Shown in pieces: positions 43,722 through 51,998 of a DNA stretch of 64,000 nt. The stretch spans positions 1 to 64,000 of the forward strand of contig NZ_JANHOF010000012.1 in NCBI RefSeq assembly GCF_024498075.1, in the 5' to 3' direction. Every line of letters begins with the position of its first letter. The stretch's first letter is position 1. The notes below the pieces were generated by a model. The model was not told the DNA's origin. It saw only the letters and a list, made by a program, of their open reading frames with translations, and did no database searches. This DNA comes from Paenibacillus mendelii (GTDB lineage Bacteria > Bacillota > Bacilli > Paenibacillales > Paenibacillaceae). Made by a program: the position numbers and the translations under genes.

Positions 43722-46166
43722 CTACAACTCAGCCCCCTTATACCCCATCTTCCGATAACCCTTCACTCTTTTCTTGAACATCGCCATCAACATAGGCACC
43801 TGAAGATCGATATAATCATATATTTTCACTTCTTCTTTATTGGCATGACTTCGGTGCAAGCGGCCCGCATATTGCTGCAAGGTGCCTGACCAAGAGATGG
43901 GATGGACAAGGAACAAGGTGTCCAGTCTGGCGTCATCGAAGCCTTCCCCTATCAGCTTGCCGGTAGCGATGATTATCCGTTCTTGATCATCCGGAATAGA
44001 TGCGATTTGGGTGCGTAGAGCTTCTCTCTGCTTTTTTCCCATTCTGCCTCTAAGCACAATTATGTTTTTGGAAAAGGCCTGCAATCTCTCTGCAAAATAT
44101 TCAGCATGAGCAGTCCGTTCGACCAGCAGCAGCGGAGAGCGGCCTTCATCCAGGCAGGTAAGCAAATCGTCAAAAATAAGCGTGTTGCGCTCCTCGTTAT
44201 CTACAAGTTGCTGATAGATATCCTGAATACCTGAAACCACTTTTCCAGGTATAGTCTGAAAATGGGTATGCCGGGGAACGACTCTTAGTGTAAATCCTCT
44301 GGAGCTGCTTAAAGTTTTGGCATCTACCTTCAATAGCACTGGTCCAAGCTGGAATCGTACGATGGCTTCTTGTCCGTCCTGACGTTTAGGGGTGGCAGTT
44401 AAGCCAAATACATACTTTGCGCGGACTTCCCGTAGAACCTGTTCGAAGCTGTAGGCTGATACGTGATGGCACTCATCCACAATGACTTGACCATATTCAC
44501 TTACGAAGGGTTTAACATTCCCTTTATAGTTGAGGCTCTGAATGACAGCAATGTCGATAATGCCGGTTCGTTTCTTTTTGCCGCCGCCGATCATACCGAT
44601 TGCTTGTTTTGGGATTTCCAAAAAGGTTTGCAAACGTTCCTGCCATTGCTCCATAAGCTCCCGGCGGTGCACCAGAATAAGGGTGTTTGTCTTTCTTGAA
44701 GCGATGATGCTGGCTGCTACGACCGTTTTACCGAATGCGGTTGCCGCCGAGAGAACGCCTATATCCCGGTTTAGAATTGCTCTGGCTGCTGTATCCTGAA
44801 GAGTAGTCAGTGTACCGGTGAACTCTGCCTCTATTGAAGTTCCAGACGAACGTTGATCGTCAAGTAATACTTTAACTTGATTTTGCTCAAAAATGGATAT
44901 TAAATCATGCAAGCATCCCCGTGGAAGAGCTATATGATTCTCCAGATCCTCTGCGCATGAGATAACCCGGGGTTTACCGTAGGTGGATAGCCGCATAGCT
45001 TGTGCTTTATAAAAATCGGGGTTGGAGAACGATGCTAGTTTAATCAGAGCATGAACGGTACTTGAAGGAAGTCCGGATTTAGGAATATAAAGTCGATCTG
45101 ATTGTAGAATCTGTATTTCAGAAGGCAATGATTTCATCAAAATCGGCTGCTCCTGAATATATTTACTCTGTTCCTCTGCCATTCCAGCCACTTCATCGTC
45201 AGTTGCTGCTATCAAGGTGTCATTGTTGAATAGTCTATATTCTCCATGCTTGTATATAAATTGCCTCACCTCATCCTCGGTCAGTTTACCAAGTCCGGAT
45301 AATATACCCCATTGGTCAGCATAGGGCTCAAAGTGTTCATCAACAAAGACGCTGTTTCCCTGTTTACGTGGTCCGCCTTGAAGCGGAAGAGCAATGAGGT
45401 TCCCGAATCCGCCTTTGGGCAGTGTATCCTGATTGGGAAACAGACGGTCATAGGATTCCATGCCGAGTTGATATCTTTTGTTCATGGTTAAACTCAGCAA
45501 AGTCATTCCCAATCTTCTGGCTGTAGCCGCTTCAATATTTTGACTGAAGAAAATCCAAATGTGGCCACCATTGCCGGAACGTGAGCGCTCCAACAGTGCG
45601 GGTATTCCATGACTTGTGCATAGCTGCATCACGGCAGCAACATCCTGCTTCCAATCGTGTTTGTCAAAATCCATGGCCAAAAACCAACAGGTCTCATCAG
45701 GTAGCATTGGATATATGCCAATCGTTCGGTCCTGTCGTGCATCTAAATGGGATGATAGCACTTCGTTTGTAAGAGGCATGAAGCTCTGGTGTTTGCAGAC
45801 GGAGCATTTTACTCTGGGTTTCTCGCAAACGGAAGTCCACTCATTGGCGCAGGCGGGCGAGTATCCAGACTTGCCTTGTTTGTTGCTCCAGCGAATCGGA
45901 TATACATTATCTCTGCCTCGAAAATAACTTCTATATAAGGCGAGCTTATCCCCTACCGTAGAGTACTGGTGAACATTGGTCTCTCCAACAGTTGTCTCAT
46001 TGCTTTCTTTTGCCGGGGAGGTGGAATAAGACATTATTTGTACATTTGTACTTGTTATATTTCCATCATCACTAAGCCCCAAGAGATTTCTCAACCGGGA
46101 GATTTCCAGCTTAAGTTCTTCAATATGCGCTAGAGCCGCGTTATATTTATCCTCCATAGTGTCCAT
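43722..46166 (-). CDS. TOTE-type primase-helicase protein (AEP primase plus SF2 helicase)
   Basis: An 814-aa protein. Residues 1-30 look coiled coil. Four cysteines (106, 114, 121, 124) suggest a zinc site. The archaeo-eukaryotic primase domain shows the metal motif MDFDKHD (165-171), SGNGGHIWIFF with the sxH motif (197-207), and FPNQDTLPKGGFGNLIALP. The C-terminal half is an SF2 helicase: ATAFGKT (about 482), DECHH (about 563), LTATPK and QYAGRLHR (about 769). This architecture matches the primase-helicase of TOTE conflict systems, proposed to act against invading DNA. GAGGA precedes the ATG by 8 bp. It sits directly inside the ssrA island. Confidence 0.8.
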   Translation of the reverse strand: MDTMEDKYNAALAHIEELKLEISRLRNLLGLSDDGNITSTNVQIMSYSTSPAKESNETTVGETNVHQYSTVGDKLALYRSYFRGRDNVYPIRWSNKQGKSGYSPACANEWTSVCEKPRVKCSVCKHQSFMPLTNEVLSSHLDARQDRTIGIYPMLPDETCWFLAMDFDKHDWKQDVAAVMQLCTSHGIPALLERSRSGNGGHIWIFFSQNIEAATARRLGMTLLSLTMNKRYQLGMESYDRLFPNQDTLPKGGFGNLIALPLQGGPRKQGNSVFVDEHFEPYADQWGILSGLGKLTEDEVRQFIYKHGEYRLFNNDTLIAATDDEVAGMAEEQSKYIQEQPILMKSLPSEIQILQSDRLYIPKSGLPSSTVHALIKLASFSNPDFYKAQAMRLSTYGKPRVISCAEDLENHIALPRGCLHDLISIFEQNQVKVLLDDQRSSGTSIEAEFTGTLTTLQDTAARAILNRDIGVLSAATAFGKTVVAASIIASRKTNTLILVHRRELMEQWQERLQTFLEIPKQAIGMIGGGKKKRTGIIDIAVIQSLNYKGNVKPFVSEYGQVIVDECHHVSAYSFEQVLREVRAKYVFGLTATPKRQDGQEAIVRFQLGPVLLKVDAKTLSSSRGFTLRVVPRHTHFQTIPGKVVSGIQDIYQQLVDNEERNTLIFDDLLTCLDEGRSPLLLVERTAHAEYFAERLQAFSKNIIVLRGRMGKKQREALRTQIASIPDDQERIIIATGKLIGEGFDDARLDTLFLVHPISWSGTLQQYAGRLHRSHANKEEVKIYDYIDLQVPMLMAMFKKRVKGYRKMGYKGAEL

Positions 46167-46257
46167 TGCTTAGTCCTCGCGTTTTATTTATATTATACCT
46201 TGTAAGCTGTAAAGTAATAATGCTGGGAATTATAACCTGATTAAGGGGATTAACATA

Positions 46258-46800
46258 ATGCTGAAATTAAGAAACTCAACCATTAAAAAGCATTTGAACA
46301 AACTTACGAGGGGAGAGCTTGAGGCTGAAATCTTGAATTTGGTCAAGAAATACCCGATCATTCAAGAACATTATTTTTCAGTGTTATTTCCTGATCAAGG
46401 TGAGGTCTTAGGCAAGTACAAGAAAATTATTGAGAAGGAATTTGGCCACCACAAGGGAGAGATTTTGCGGTACCCGATTATGAAGAAAGCAATAAAGGAC
46501 TTTAGTAATGTTTCAAACAATAAGGAGCAAATTGCAGAAATAATGGTTTTTACAGTGGAATGTGGAGTGGACTTCACACTTTCATTTGGAGACATTGATC
46601 AAAAATTCTACCATACTATAGCAAGCGTATATGAACAAGCCTTAAAGTATATTGTAGACAATCAATTAGAAGACAAGTTTGTAGATCGATGCAAAGAATT
46701 GATGCAGAGCAGTCAGGATATTGGCTGGGGTTTTGGATTTGATATGATGGATTTGTATGATGATTATTTGGGACACATGGATGAAGAAGACCTTAAGTAG
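46258..46800 (+). CDS. DUF6155-like hypothetical protein
   Basis: A 180-aa soluble, mostly helical protein. The N-terminus TIKKHLNKLTRGELEAEILNL resembles DUF6155 proteins, whose function is unknown. AAGGGG lies 7 bp before the ATG. It is divergent from the primase-helicase gene (91 bp apart) and AT-richer than the core genome. A link in function is possible but not shown. Confidence 0.55.
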   Translation: MLKLRNSTIKKHLNKLTRGELEAEILNLVKKYPIIQEHYFSVLFPDQGEVLGKYKKIIEKEFGHHKGEILRYPIMKKAIKDFSNVSNNKEQIAEIMVFTVECGVDFTLSFGDIDQKFYHTIASVYEQALKYIVDNQLEDKFVDRCKELMQSSQDIGWGFGFDMMDLYDDYLGHMDEEDLK

Positions 46801-46835
46801 CTTATACGGAGGAATTATTAACCGCAAGGATTCAA

Positions 46836-46953
46836 GAGAAGAATTGCAACGGTTATTGAAAAAGCCAATCAGCATGCAGTCGCAGAGGCTATAAAGGCTG
46901 GAGCCTCCATTTATTATATATAAGACGGCAAAAGGATTGAAATGTTGTTTTAA
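46836..46953 (+). pseudogene. Decayed small gene fragment
   Basis: A frame without a start reads RRIATVIEKANQHAVAEAIK, then AGASIYYI, an in-frame TAA, and DGKRIEMLF before a second stop. The even amphipathic pattern across the first stop suggests a former short protein gene. Family unknown. Confidence 0.3.
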
Positions 46954-46986
46954 ATATGTACAGGTTGTACAGGCTGTGCAGCTTGT

Positions 46987-47169
46987 TTGTTTTGCTTGTA
47001 CGCCCAATGTATAGCCCTTGACAAGAGCGGCAATATTGCCATTCCGTGTATTTATGATCTTGCGAGTATGTTTATTGACGGTTTGTCAGCCATACAAAAA
47101 GACGGTAAATATGGGTATATGGACACAAGTGGAAATATAGTTATTCCCTGCGTTTATGAAAGCGGGTGA
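46987..47169 (+). pseudogene. WG-repeat protein fragment
   Basis: About 60 codons with one full WG-type repeat (FIDGLSAIQKDGKYGYMDTS followed by GNIVIPCVYE) and part of another. WG-repeat proteins are usually several hundred residues long, so this is a remnant. It ends just before the second tmRNA 3' copy. Confidence 0.5.
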
Positions 47170-47211
47170 TGCTTTTCTGAGGGGATTGCGGCGGTTGTAG
47201 TTTATTTTTAA

Positions 47212-47299
47212 TAGGGCGTTCGCTAGGATGACATTAAAACGGTGCTACACCCGTAGAAGCTTGTGTGGCGTGATCTTCGATAGGGGTTTGACTCCACCA
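47212..47299 (+). repeat. tmRNA 3' segment, copy 2 (degenerate)
   Basis: It shares GGGCGTTCGCTAGG and the stretch CTACACCCGTAGAAGCTTGT with ssrA. The T-arm is damaged (GGGGTTTGACTCCACCA), having lost about ten bases. The following minus-strand frame still reads KKNPQPHAVVDIRGG, like the recombinase end at copy 3. Confidence 0.85.
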
Positions 47300-47304
47300 C
47301 GTAT

Positions 47305-47335
47305 ATCTACAACCGCATGAGGTTGTGGATTTTTC
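47305..47335 (+). terminator. Terminator-like hairpin after tmRNA copy 2
   Basis: Stem ATCTACAACC with GGTTGTGGAT (one G-T pair), loop GCATGA, then TTTTC. It is homologous to the ssrA terminator position. Confidence 0.7.
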
Positions 47336-47469
47336 TTTTTCTGTGGTTTAAAAAAGACTACGCGATGATTTCTTGAATTTCGCCTCCCAAAGAATACGCT
47401 GATACAGGCGTATCTGGTAATGCCGCCCTGATAAGAAGTGTATCTTTGTCATTCAAACTCCATAAAAAC

Positions 47470-47516
47470 ACACACGAAAAGTTCCATTCCTAGTGGAACG
47501 GAACTTTTTCGCGTGT
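47470..47516 (-). terminator. Terminator of the collagen-like gene
   Basis: A long imperfect stem with AAAAGTTCC and GGAACTTTT, 5 bp beyond the stop. T-rich flanks are present on both sides, so it may work in both directions. Confidence 0.7.
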
Positions 47517-47520
47517 TCAT

Positions 47521-47853
47521 TTAGAAACATGTAAAGGATTGAATGGACTGCAAGCTCAATCCAGTATACACCCAAAACCTTCCGTTCCACTGAAACCCCG
47601 CAACCGAGGTGCGCCCTACGAAAACCGGGTAAAACCAGAATTGATTTCTATTCACGAGCCAAACGTACGTATTCCGAAATAAACAACCAGCAATCGCTCC
47701 CGGGTCGACAGCAAAGGGCGAAACTGTAGGTTGCTGAGGGGTGAATCCCGGGGGAGGTGAGCTGGGTCCCATGGGTCCCGGCTGCCCCGGCTGTCCTGGT
47801 GGTCCCGGCTGCCCTGGGAATCCTGGGGGACTTGGAGGTGGGAAAAATGACAT
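47521..47853 (-). CDS. Short collagen-like protein
   Basis: A 110-aa protein. Residues 10-30 form seven Gly-X-Y triplets (GFPGQPGPPGQPGQPGPMGP), followed by a Pro/Ser linker. The last 60 residues are aromatic-rich (NQFWFYPVFVGRTSVAGFQW) with two cysteines. It has no signal peptide. Similar small collagen-like proteins occur on spore or cell surfaces in Bacillales, so a spore surface role is a guess. AAGGAGTG precedes the ATG. Confidence 0.65.
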   Translation of the reverse strand: MSFFPPPSPPGFPGQPGPPGQPGQPGPMGPSSPPPGFTPQQPTVSPFAVDPGAIAGCLFRNTYVWLVNRNQFWFYPVFVGRTSVAGFQWNGRFWVYTGLSLQSIQSFTCF

Positions 47854-47913
47854 GATCGTGTCACTCCTTAATTGATGGGCTAAAATATTGTATGTAGGAG
47901 CGGAGATAAGTGA

Positions 47914-48021
47914 ATGGGCGTATCCAATATTTTCTTCATGCGTTTCTCGGAGGATGAAATGTTTCCTGGATTATGCAAGAAGGCTGCCGACACTGGACTA
48001 GAGCCGGATAAGATCAAGTAA
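47914..48021 (+). CDS. Possible 35-aa ORF or gene remnant
   Basis: A frame starting MGVSNIFFMRFSEDEMFPGL and ending DTGLEPDKIK, with a GGAG-like site 14 bp upstream. It may be a remnant of a larger gene. Not recognised. Confidence 0.2.
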   Translation: MGVSNIFFMRFSEDEMFPGLCKKAADTGLEPDKIK

Positions 48022-48093
48022 TCTATTAAGCATTGGCGAGCGAGTGTAAGTGCCGGGACGCCCCTAACCCTGCTGTTTAGAGCCTGGATCACC

Positions 48094-48225
48094 TATCCTC
48101 TTTGAAGGCGATGAGGGAGATGAACTCTATATTAGTTATATCTGGGGTGCGCTCTGCTTCGCGAGGACAATTGAGAAGTCCACAACGGACTTGACCATTC
48201 TCGACGTGCGTCCGCGCATTGATGC
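48094..48225 (+). pseudogene. Decayed copy of the Crp/Fnr-type gene found at 61371
   Basis: Three blocks match the intact gene in order: 48096-48143 with about 61483-61532, 48149-48184 with 61636-61672, and 48184-48225 with about 61788-61830. About 100 bases are missing between blocks 1 and 2 and about 115 between 2 and 3. The cNMP-binding and HTH parts are both lost, so it is not functional. Confidence 0.8.
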
Positions 48226-48333
48226 TATATGAGATTAATTATTTGCAAAATGTAATCAGGGTTACAGATTGATCACCTTAAATGAATTTACAATAGTAGA
48301 GGATAACATTCTAGGATGTTATAGGACAACGAT

Positions 48334-48549
48334 TTGATCTACATAGATAAGATGGCGCCACGCATGTATTTGGACGTGTTATCGACGGGAAGCGGCTATC
48401 GGCTCAGCATCGGGAACGTTGCCGTAGAGGTTGATGCTTCTCTACTGGAGTGGCTAGCCGTCGAGAACGTAGCAGTCAACGCGGGGATCGCCAATTACTG
48501 TAGCGCTTGTAACAATGTTAAACAGTCATTTTGTTATTTTAGCAGTTGA
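48334..48549 (+). CDS. Hypothetical protein, uncertain
   Basis: A 71-codon frame starting with TTG. It contains hydrophobic/beta-like sequence (YRLSIGNVAVEVDASLLEWL) and two cysteines near the end. No good SD. Not recognised. It could be a remnant. Confidence 0.25.
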   Translation: MIYIDKMAPRMYLDVLSTGSGYRLSIGNVAVEVDASLLEWLAVENVAVNAGIANYCSACNNVKQSFCYFSS

Positions 48550-48609
48550 TCATAAACGTTTGCGGTTTCCAACAACGAATGATTCTCTATGCGAAAGGAC
48601 GGAAGAACG

Positions 48610-51600
48610 GTGACAAGGATAAGTAGAAAATTAGCAATTATGATTTTGATTATTCTTTTAACAATAGGCAGTATTCCGGGGAAGTTCGGCGCAGGCATTG
48701 GCGGTATATCGGCTGTTGCAGCGGCTGGTAACATATCCAGTCAAGACGGGATCGGATATAGTGGCTCCATTGCTGCGAATGAAGTGGCGGGGACCGCTTT
48801 TACGGGATACCAGGCCTGGCCCAGCGGATTTACAAAAGGATCCTCTGCCTTTGTTGGTGGCGTGTATGACGGTACGAGTATATGGATGATACCTTACAAT
48901 GCCGACCAACTGATCAAGGTTAATCCGTCCACCGGGGAAATGACGGGATATAGCAATTGGCCCGCCGGCTTCACTAAGGGGAGCAATGCATTTGCTGGAG
49001 GCGTTTATGACGGAACGAACATATGGCTAATTCCATATAGTGCAAATCAGATCATCAAAGTTAACGCGACTACAGGTGAAATGACGGGGTATAGCAGTTG
49101 GCCGGGCGGATCGAGAGGCAACGATCAATTTATCGGAGGCGTTTTTGACGGAACCCATATATGGCTCACCCCCTATTCCGGCAGTCGTTTGATCAAGGTG
49201 GATGCAACGACTGGAGCCATGACTAGTTATAATAGTTGGCCAAGCGGGACAAGCCTTGGCAGCTATCCGTTTTATGGTTCTATTTTCGACGGAACCAGTA
49301 TATGGCTGATTCCGAATGGTGCCGATCGTCTAATCAAGGTTGATCCGGCAACCGGGGAAATGACTGGATTCAACAATTGGCCCAGCGGGTTCACCAAAAG
49401 TGCAGATGCATTTTGTGGAGGCGTCTTCGATGGCACGAATATATGGATGATACCGAATAATGCCACTCATGTGGTAAAAATCAATGCGGCAACCGGAGTC
49501 ATGACCGGATACAATGGATGGCCTAGCGGATTTACAAAAGGGAGCGGCAGCTTTGCAGGCGGCGTGTATGATGGTACGAATATATGGCTGGTGCCGCTGT
49601 CGGCTGACATGTTAATTAAGGTCAATGCCGCGACCGGGGAAATGACGGGATTCAACAATTGGCCTAGCGATTTTACGAAAGGCAGTAATGCGTTCATGGG
49701 TGGCGTTTATGATGGGGAAAATGTTTGGATGATTCCGTTTTTGGCCGACCGTCTTATTAAGTTCGGGGATAGCTCCGATTTGAGCAGACTGACGCTCAGC
49801 GAAGGTGCATTGTCGCCAGCATTCAGTGCAACGACAACGAGCTACACGGCAAGCGTAGGGAGTGAAGTGACGAGCATCGACGTAACGCCAACGACAGCGG
49901 ATGTCGAGGCAACGGTGACGGTGAATGGCTTGTTCGTCACAAACGGTCAATCGCAAGCGACGGCGTTGAACGTTGGGGACAACACGGTAACGGTGGTGGT
50001 TACCTCAGGTAACGGCAACATGAAAACGTATACCGTCACGGTGACGCGGGCTGCGTCTGCGAACGCCGATCTGAGTGGACTTACGCTGAGTAGCGGTACA
50101 TTGTCGCCAGCATTCCGTGCAGCGACAACGAGCTACACGGCAAGCGTCGGCAATGAAGTGACGAGCGTCGACATCACGCCGACGGCGGCGGACGCCGAAG
50201 CCAAGGTGACGGTGAACGGTTCGGCCGTCGCGAGCGGGCAAGCGAAAGCAATGGCGCTGAACGTTGGAGACAACACGATCACGGTTCAGGTCACCGCGCA
50301 AGACGGCATTACGAAGAGAAGCTACACCGTCACAGTAACGCGGGCGAACAACATCAATAACGGGAATAACAGCAACAGCGGTTGGACACAAAGTATAATC
50401 AACACGGACACGGACACGGACACGGACATGAATACAGATACGGATACGGATACGGCAATCTTGATCAACGGTAAAATGGTGAATGCTGGAACGATGACAA
50501 TTTCACGAAGGAATGAGCAAACGGTCACTTCCATAACCGTCGATCTGAACAAGCTCGTTGAGATGCTGAAACTGGGTGGTGAACGCCCCGTTGTGACGAT
50601 CCCGTTCAGTAACCATTCCGATGTTGTGATAGGTGAGTTAAACGGCCTTATGATTAAGACGATGGAAGAAAACCATGCGGATCTGGAAATCAAGTCGGAA
50701 AAAGCCAGCTACAGAATTTCGGCTCAGCAAATCAATATCGATGCCATTTTGCGACAGCTTGGGACGTCGGTGGAGCTTAAAGACATTAAAGTTCAGGTGG
50801 AAATAGCCTCATCCACTATGGAGAACGTAAAGTTCGTCGAAGATGCGGCGCGAAATTCAAACCTCACCCTTATCGTTCCGCCGCTTGATTTTACCGTGAG
50901 AGCCATCTATGGCAATCATCAGGTGGAAGTAGTAGAGTTTAGCGCTTTCATCGAACGTTCGATCGCTATACCGGAAAGCATCGATCCGAGCCGAATTACG
51001 ACAGGCGTAGTTATCGATGCGAATGGAACGATTCGTCAAGTGCCTACAAGGGTTATTCAACAAGACGGCAAATATTTCGCGATTATCAATAGCTTAACGA
51101 ACAGTACTTATTCGGTATTATGGAGCAATGTGGAATTTAGCGATGTTGCTCATCATTGGGGCAAGCAAGCGATTAACGACATGGGCTCGCGGATGATCGT
51201 GCAAGGCACGGGAGAGGGTTTCTTCAGCCCTGACAAACCGATTACTCGTGCCGAATTTGCGGCAATTGTCGTACGGGGACTGGGATTAAAGCCGGAAAAC
51301 GACGCCACAGGCTTTGTGGATGTGAAAGCTTCGGATTGGTATAGCGACGCCGTTCGAACTGCGAAACGGTATCAATTAATCACCGGATTTGAAGACGGCA
51401 GCTTCCGACCGATGGAGATGATTACACGCGAGCAAGCAATGACGATCATTTCTAAGGCGATGACGCTTACCGGATTAAAGGATCAGCTGCCGGTTCAAGA
51501 CGCAATTGTAACGCTTAAACCATTCGTGGATGGAGGACAGGTTGCCTTGTGGGCGCAAAGCGACGTAGCGGCTTGCATCCTGGCGGGAATCATCACAGGT

Positions 51601-51696
51601 AGAAGCGATGCTACTATTGCGGCGAAGGCAAGCGTCACAAGAGCGGAAGTAACGATCATGCTGCAACAATTGCTGAAGAAGTCTGATCTGATTTAA
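48610..51696 (+). CDS. Large S-layer homology surface protein with beta-propeller-like repeats
   Basis: About 1028 aa, beginning at GTG 48610 with AAAGGA 10 bp upstream. An ATG at 48589 lacks an SD. A signal peptide occupies about residues 1-38. Seven repeats of 47 residues follow (pattern WPSGFTKGS, GGVYDGTNIWLIP, IKVNATTGEMTGY), likely a seven-bladed propeller. Then come two cadherin-like beta-sandwich domains (SPAFSATTTSYTASVG), a short Thr-Asp repeat linker, a domain of about 200 residues shared with the next gene, and three SLH motifs near the C-terminus that should anchor it to wall polysaccharide. Ligand unknown. Confidence 0.85.
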   Translation: MTRISRKLAIMILIILLTIGSIPGKFGAGIGGISAVAAAGNISSQDGIGYSGSIAANEVAGTAFTGYQAWPSGFTKGSSAFVGGVYDGTSIWMIPYNADQLIKVNPSTGEMTGYSNWPAGFTKGSNAFAGGVYDGTNIWLIPYSANQIIKVNATTGEMTGYSSWPGGSRGNDQFIGGVFDGTHIWLTPYSGSRLIKVDATTGAMTSYNSWPSGTSLGSYPFYGSIFDGTSIWLIPNGADRLIKVDPATGEMTGFNNWPSGFTKSADAFCGGVFDGTNIWMIPNNATHVVKINAATGVMTGYNGWPSGFTKGSGSFAGGVYDGTNIWLVPLSADMLIKVNAATGEMTGFNNWPSDFTKGSNAFMGGVYDGENVWMIPFLADRLIKFGDSSDLSRLTLSEGALSPAFSATTTSYTASVGSEVTSIDVTPTTADVEATVTVNGLFVTNGQSQATALNVGDNTVTVVVTSGNGNMKTYTVTVTRAASANADLSGLTLSSGTLSPAFRAATTSYTASVGNEVTSVDITPTAADAEAKVTVNGSAVASGQAKAMALNVGDNTITVQVTAQDGITKRSYTVTVTRANNINNGNNSNSGWTQSIINTDTDTDTDMNTDTDTDTAILINGKMVNAGTMTISRRNEQTVTSITVDLNKLVEMLKLGGERPVVTIPFSNHSDVVIGELNGLMIKTMEENHADLEIKSEKASYRISAQQINIDAILRQLGTSVELKDIKVQVEIASSTMENVKFVEDAARNSNLTLIVPPLDFTVRAIYGNHQVEVVEFSAFIERSIAIPESIDPSRITTGVVIDANGTIRQVPTRVIQQDGKYFAIINSLTNSTYSVLWSNVEFSDVAHHWGKQAINDMGSRMIVQGTGEGFFSPDKPITRAEFAAIVVRGLGLKPENDATGFVDVKASDWYSDAVRTAKRYQLITGFEDGSFRPMEMITREQAMTIISKAMTLTGLKDQLPVQDAIVTLKPFVDGGQVALWAQSDVAACILAGIITGRSDATIAAKASVTRAEVTIMLQQLLKKSDLI
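50402..50458 (+). repeat. Hexanucleotide repeat encoding a Thr-Asp linker
   Basis: Repeats of GGACAC and then GGATAC encode alternating Thr-Asp pairs with one Met-Asn interruption, between the beta-sandwich part and the C-terminal part. The unit is a multiple of three, so slippage would change linker length without a frameshift. Confidence 0.75.
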
Positions 51697-51998
51697 GGGG
51701 AGAATCAACACGAGGTCGTAGGATACATGACAATTGGTTAAATATACTAATTTGTCATATGACAATATTGATGACAGCAGTAACTATTTACTAAAATGAT
51801 GTAATTATATAATAGATAGGTTACATACAAGATTGAGCTAGTAAGTTTACTATTTGTCAACTCTTATTCTTCCAAGGCCAGTATGTATACGCTTTTCAAG
51901 TATATGTGTAGACGGACAGATAGTTTTAAGTTAATTCATATCCAAGTGTGAAATTAATAATAGTCTATTGATGTTTTTTGATGAAATGGGGAGAAATA
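51697..51998 (+). other. Intergenic region between the two SLH genes
   Basis: AT-rich. It holds a perfect 14-bp palindrome TTGTCATATGACAA at 51752-51765, 55 bp after the first gene, and a possible weak promoter (TTGATG near 51770). No terminator with a good T tract was found. Otherwise nothing recognised. Confidence 0.4.

Noticed and set aside
47357..47460. A short minus-strand frame ending SLGGEIQEIIA before the collagen-like gene terminator
   Set aside because: It looks protein-like but is only about 35 codons long, with no SD and no recognised family. Probably a remnant, so not listed as a gene.
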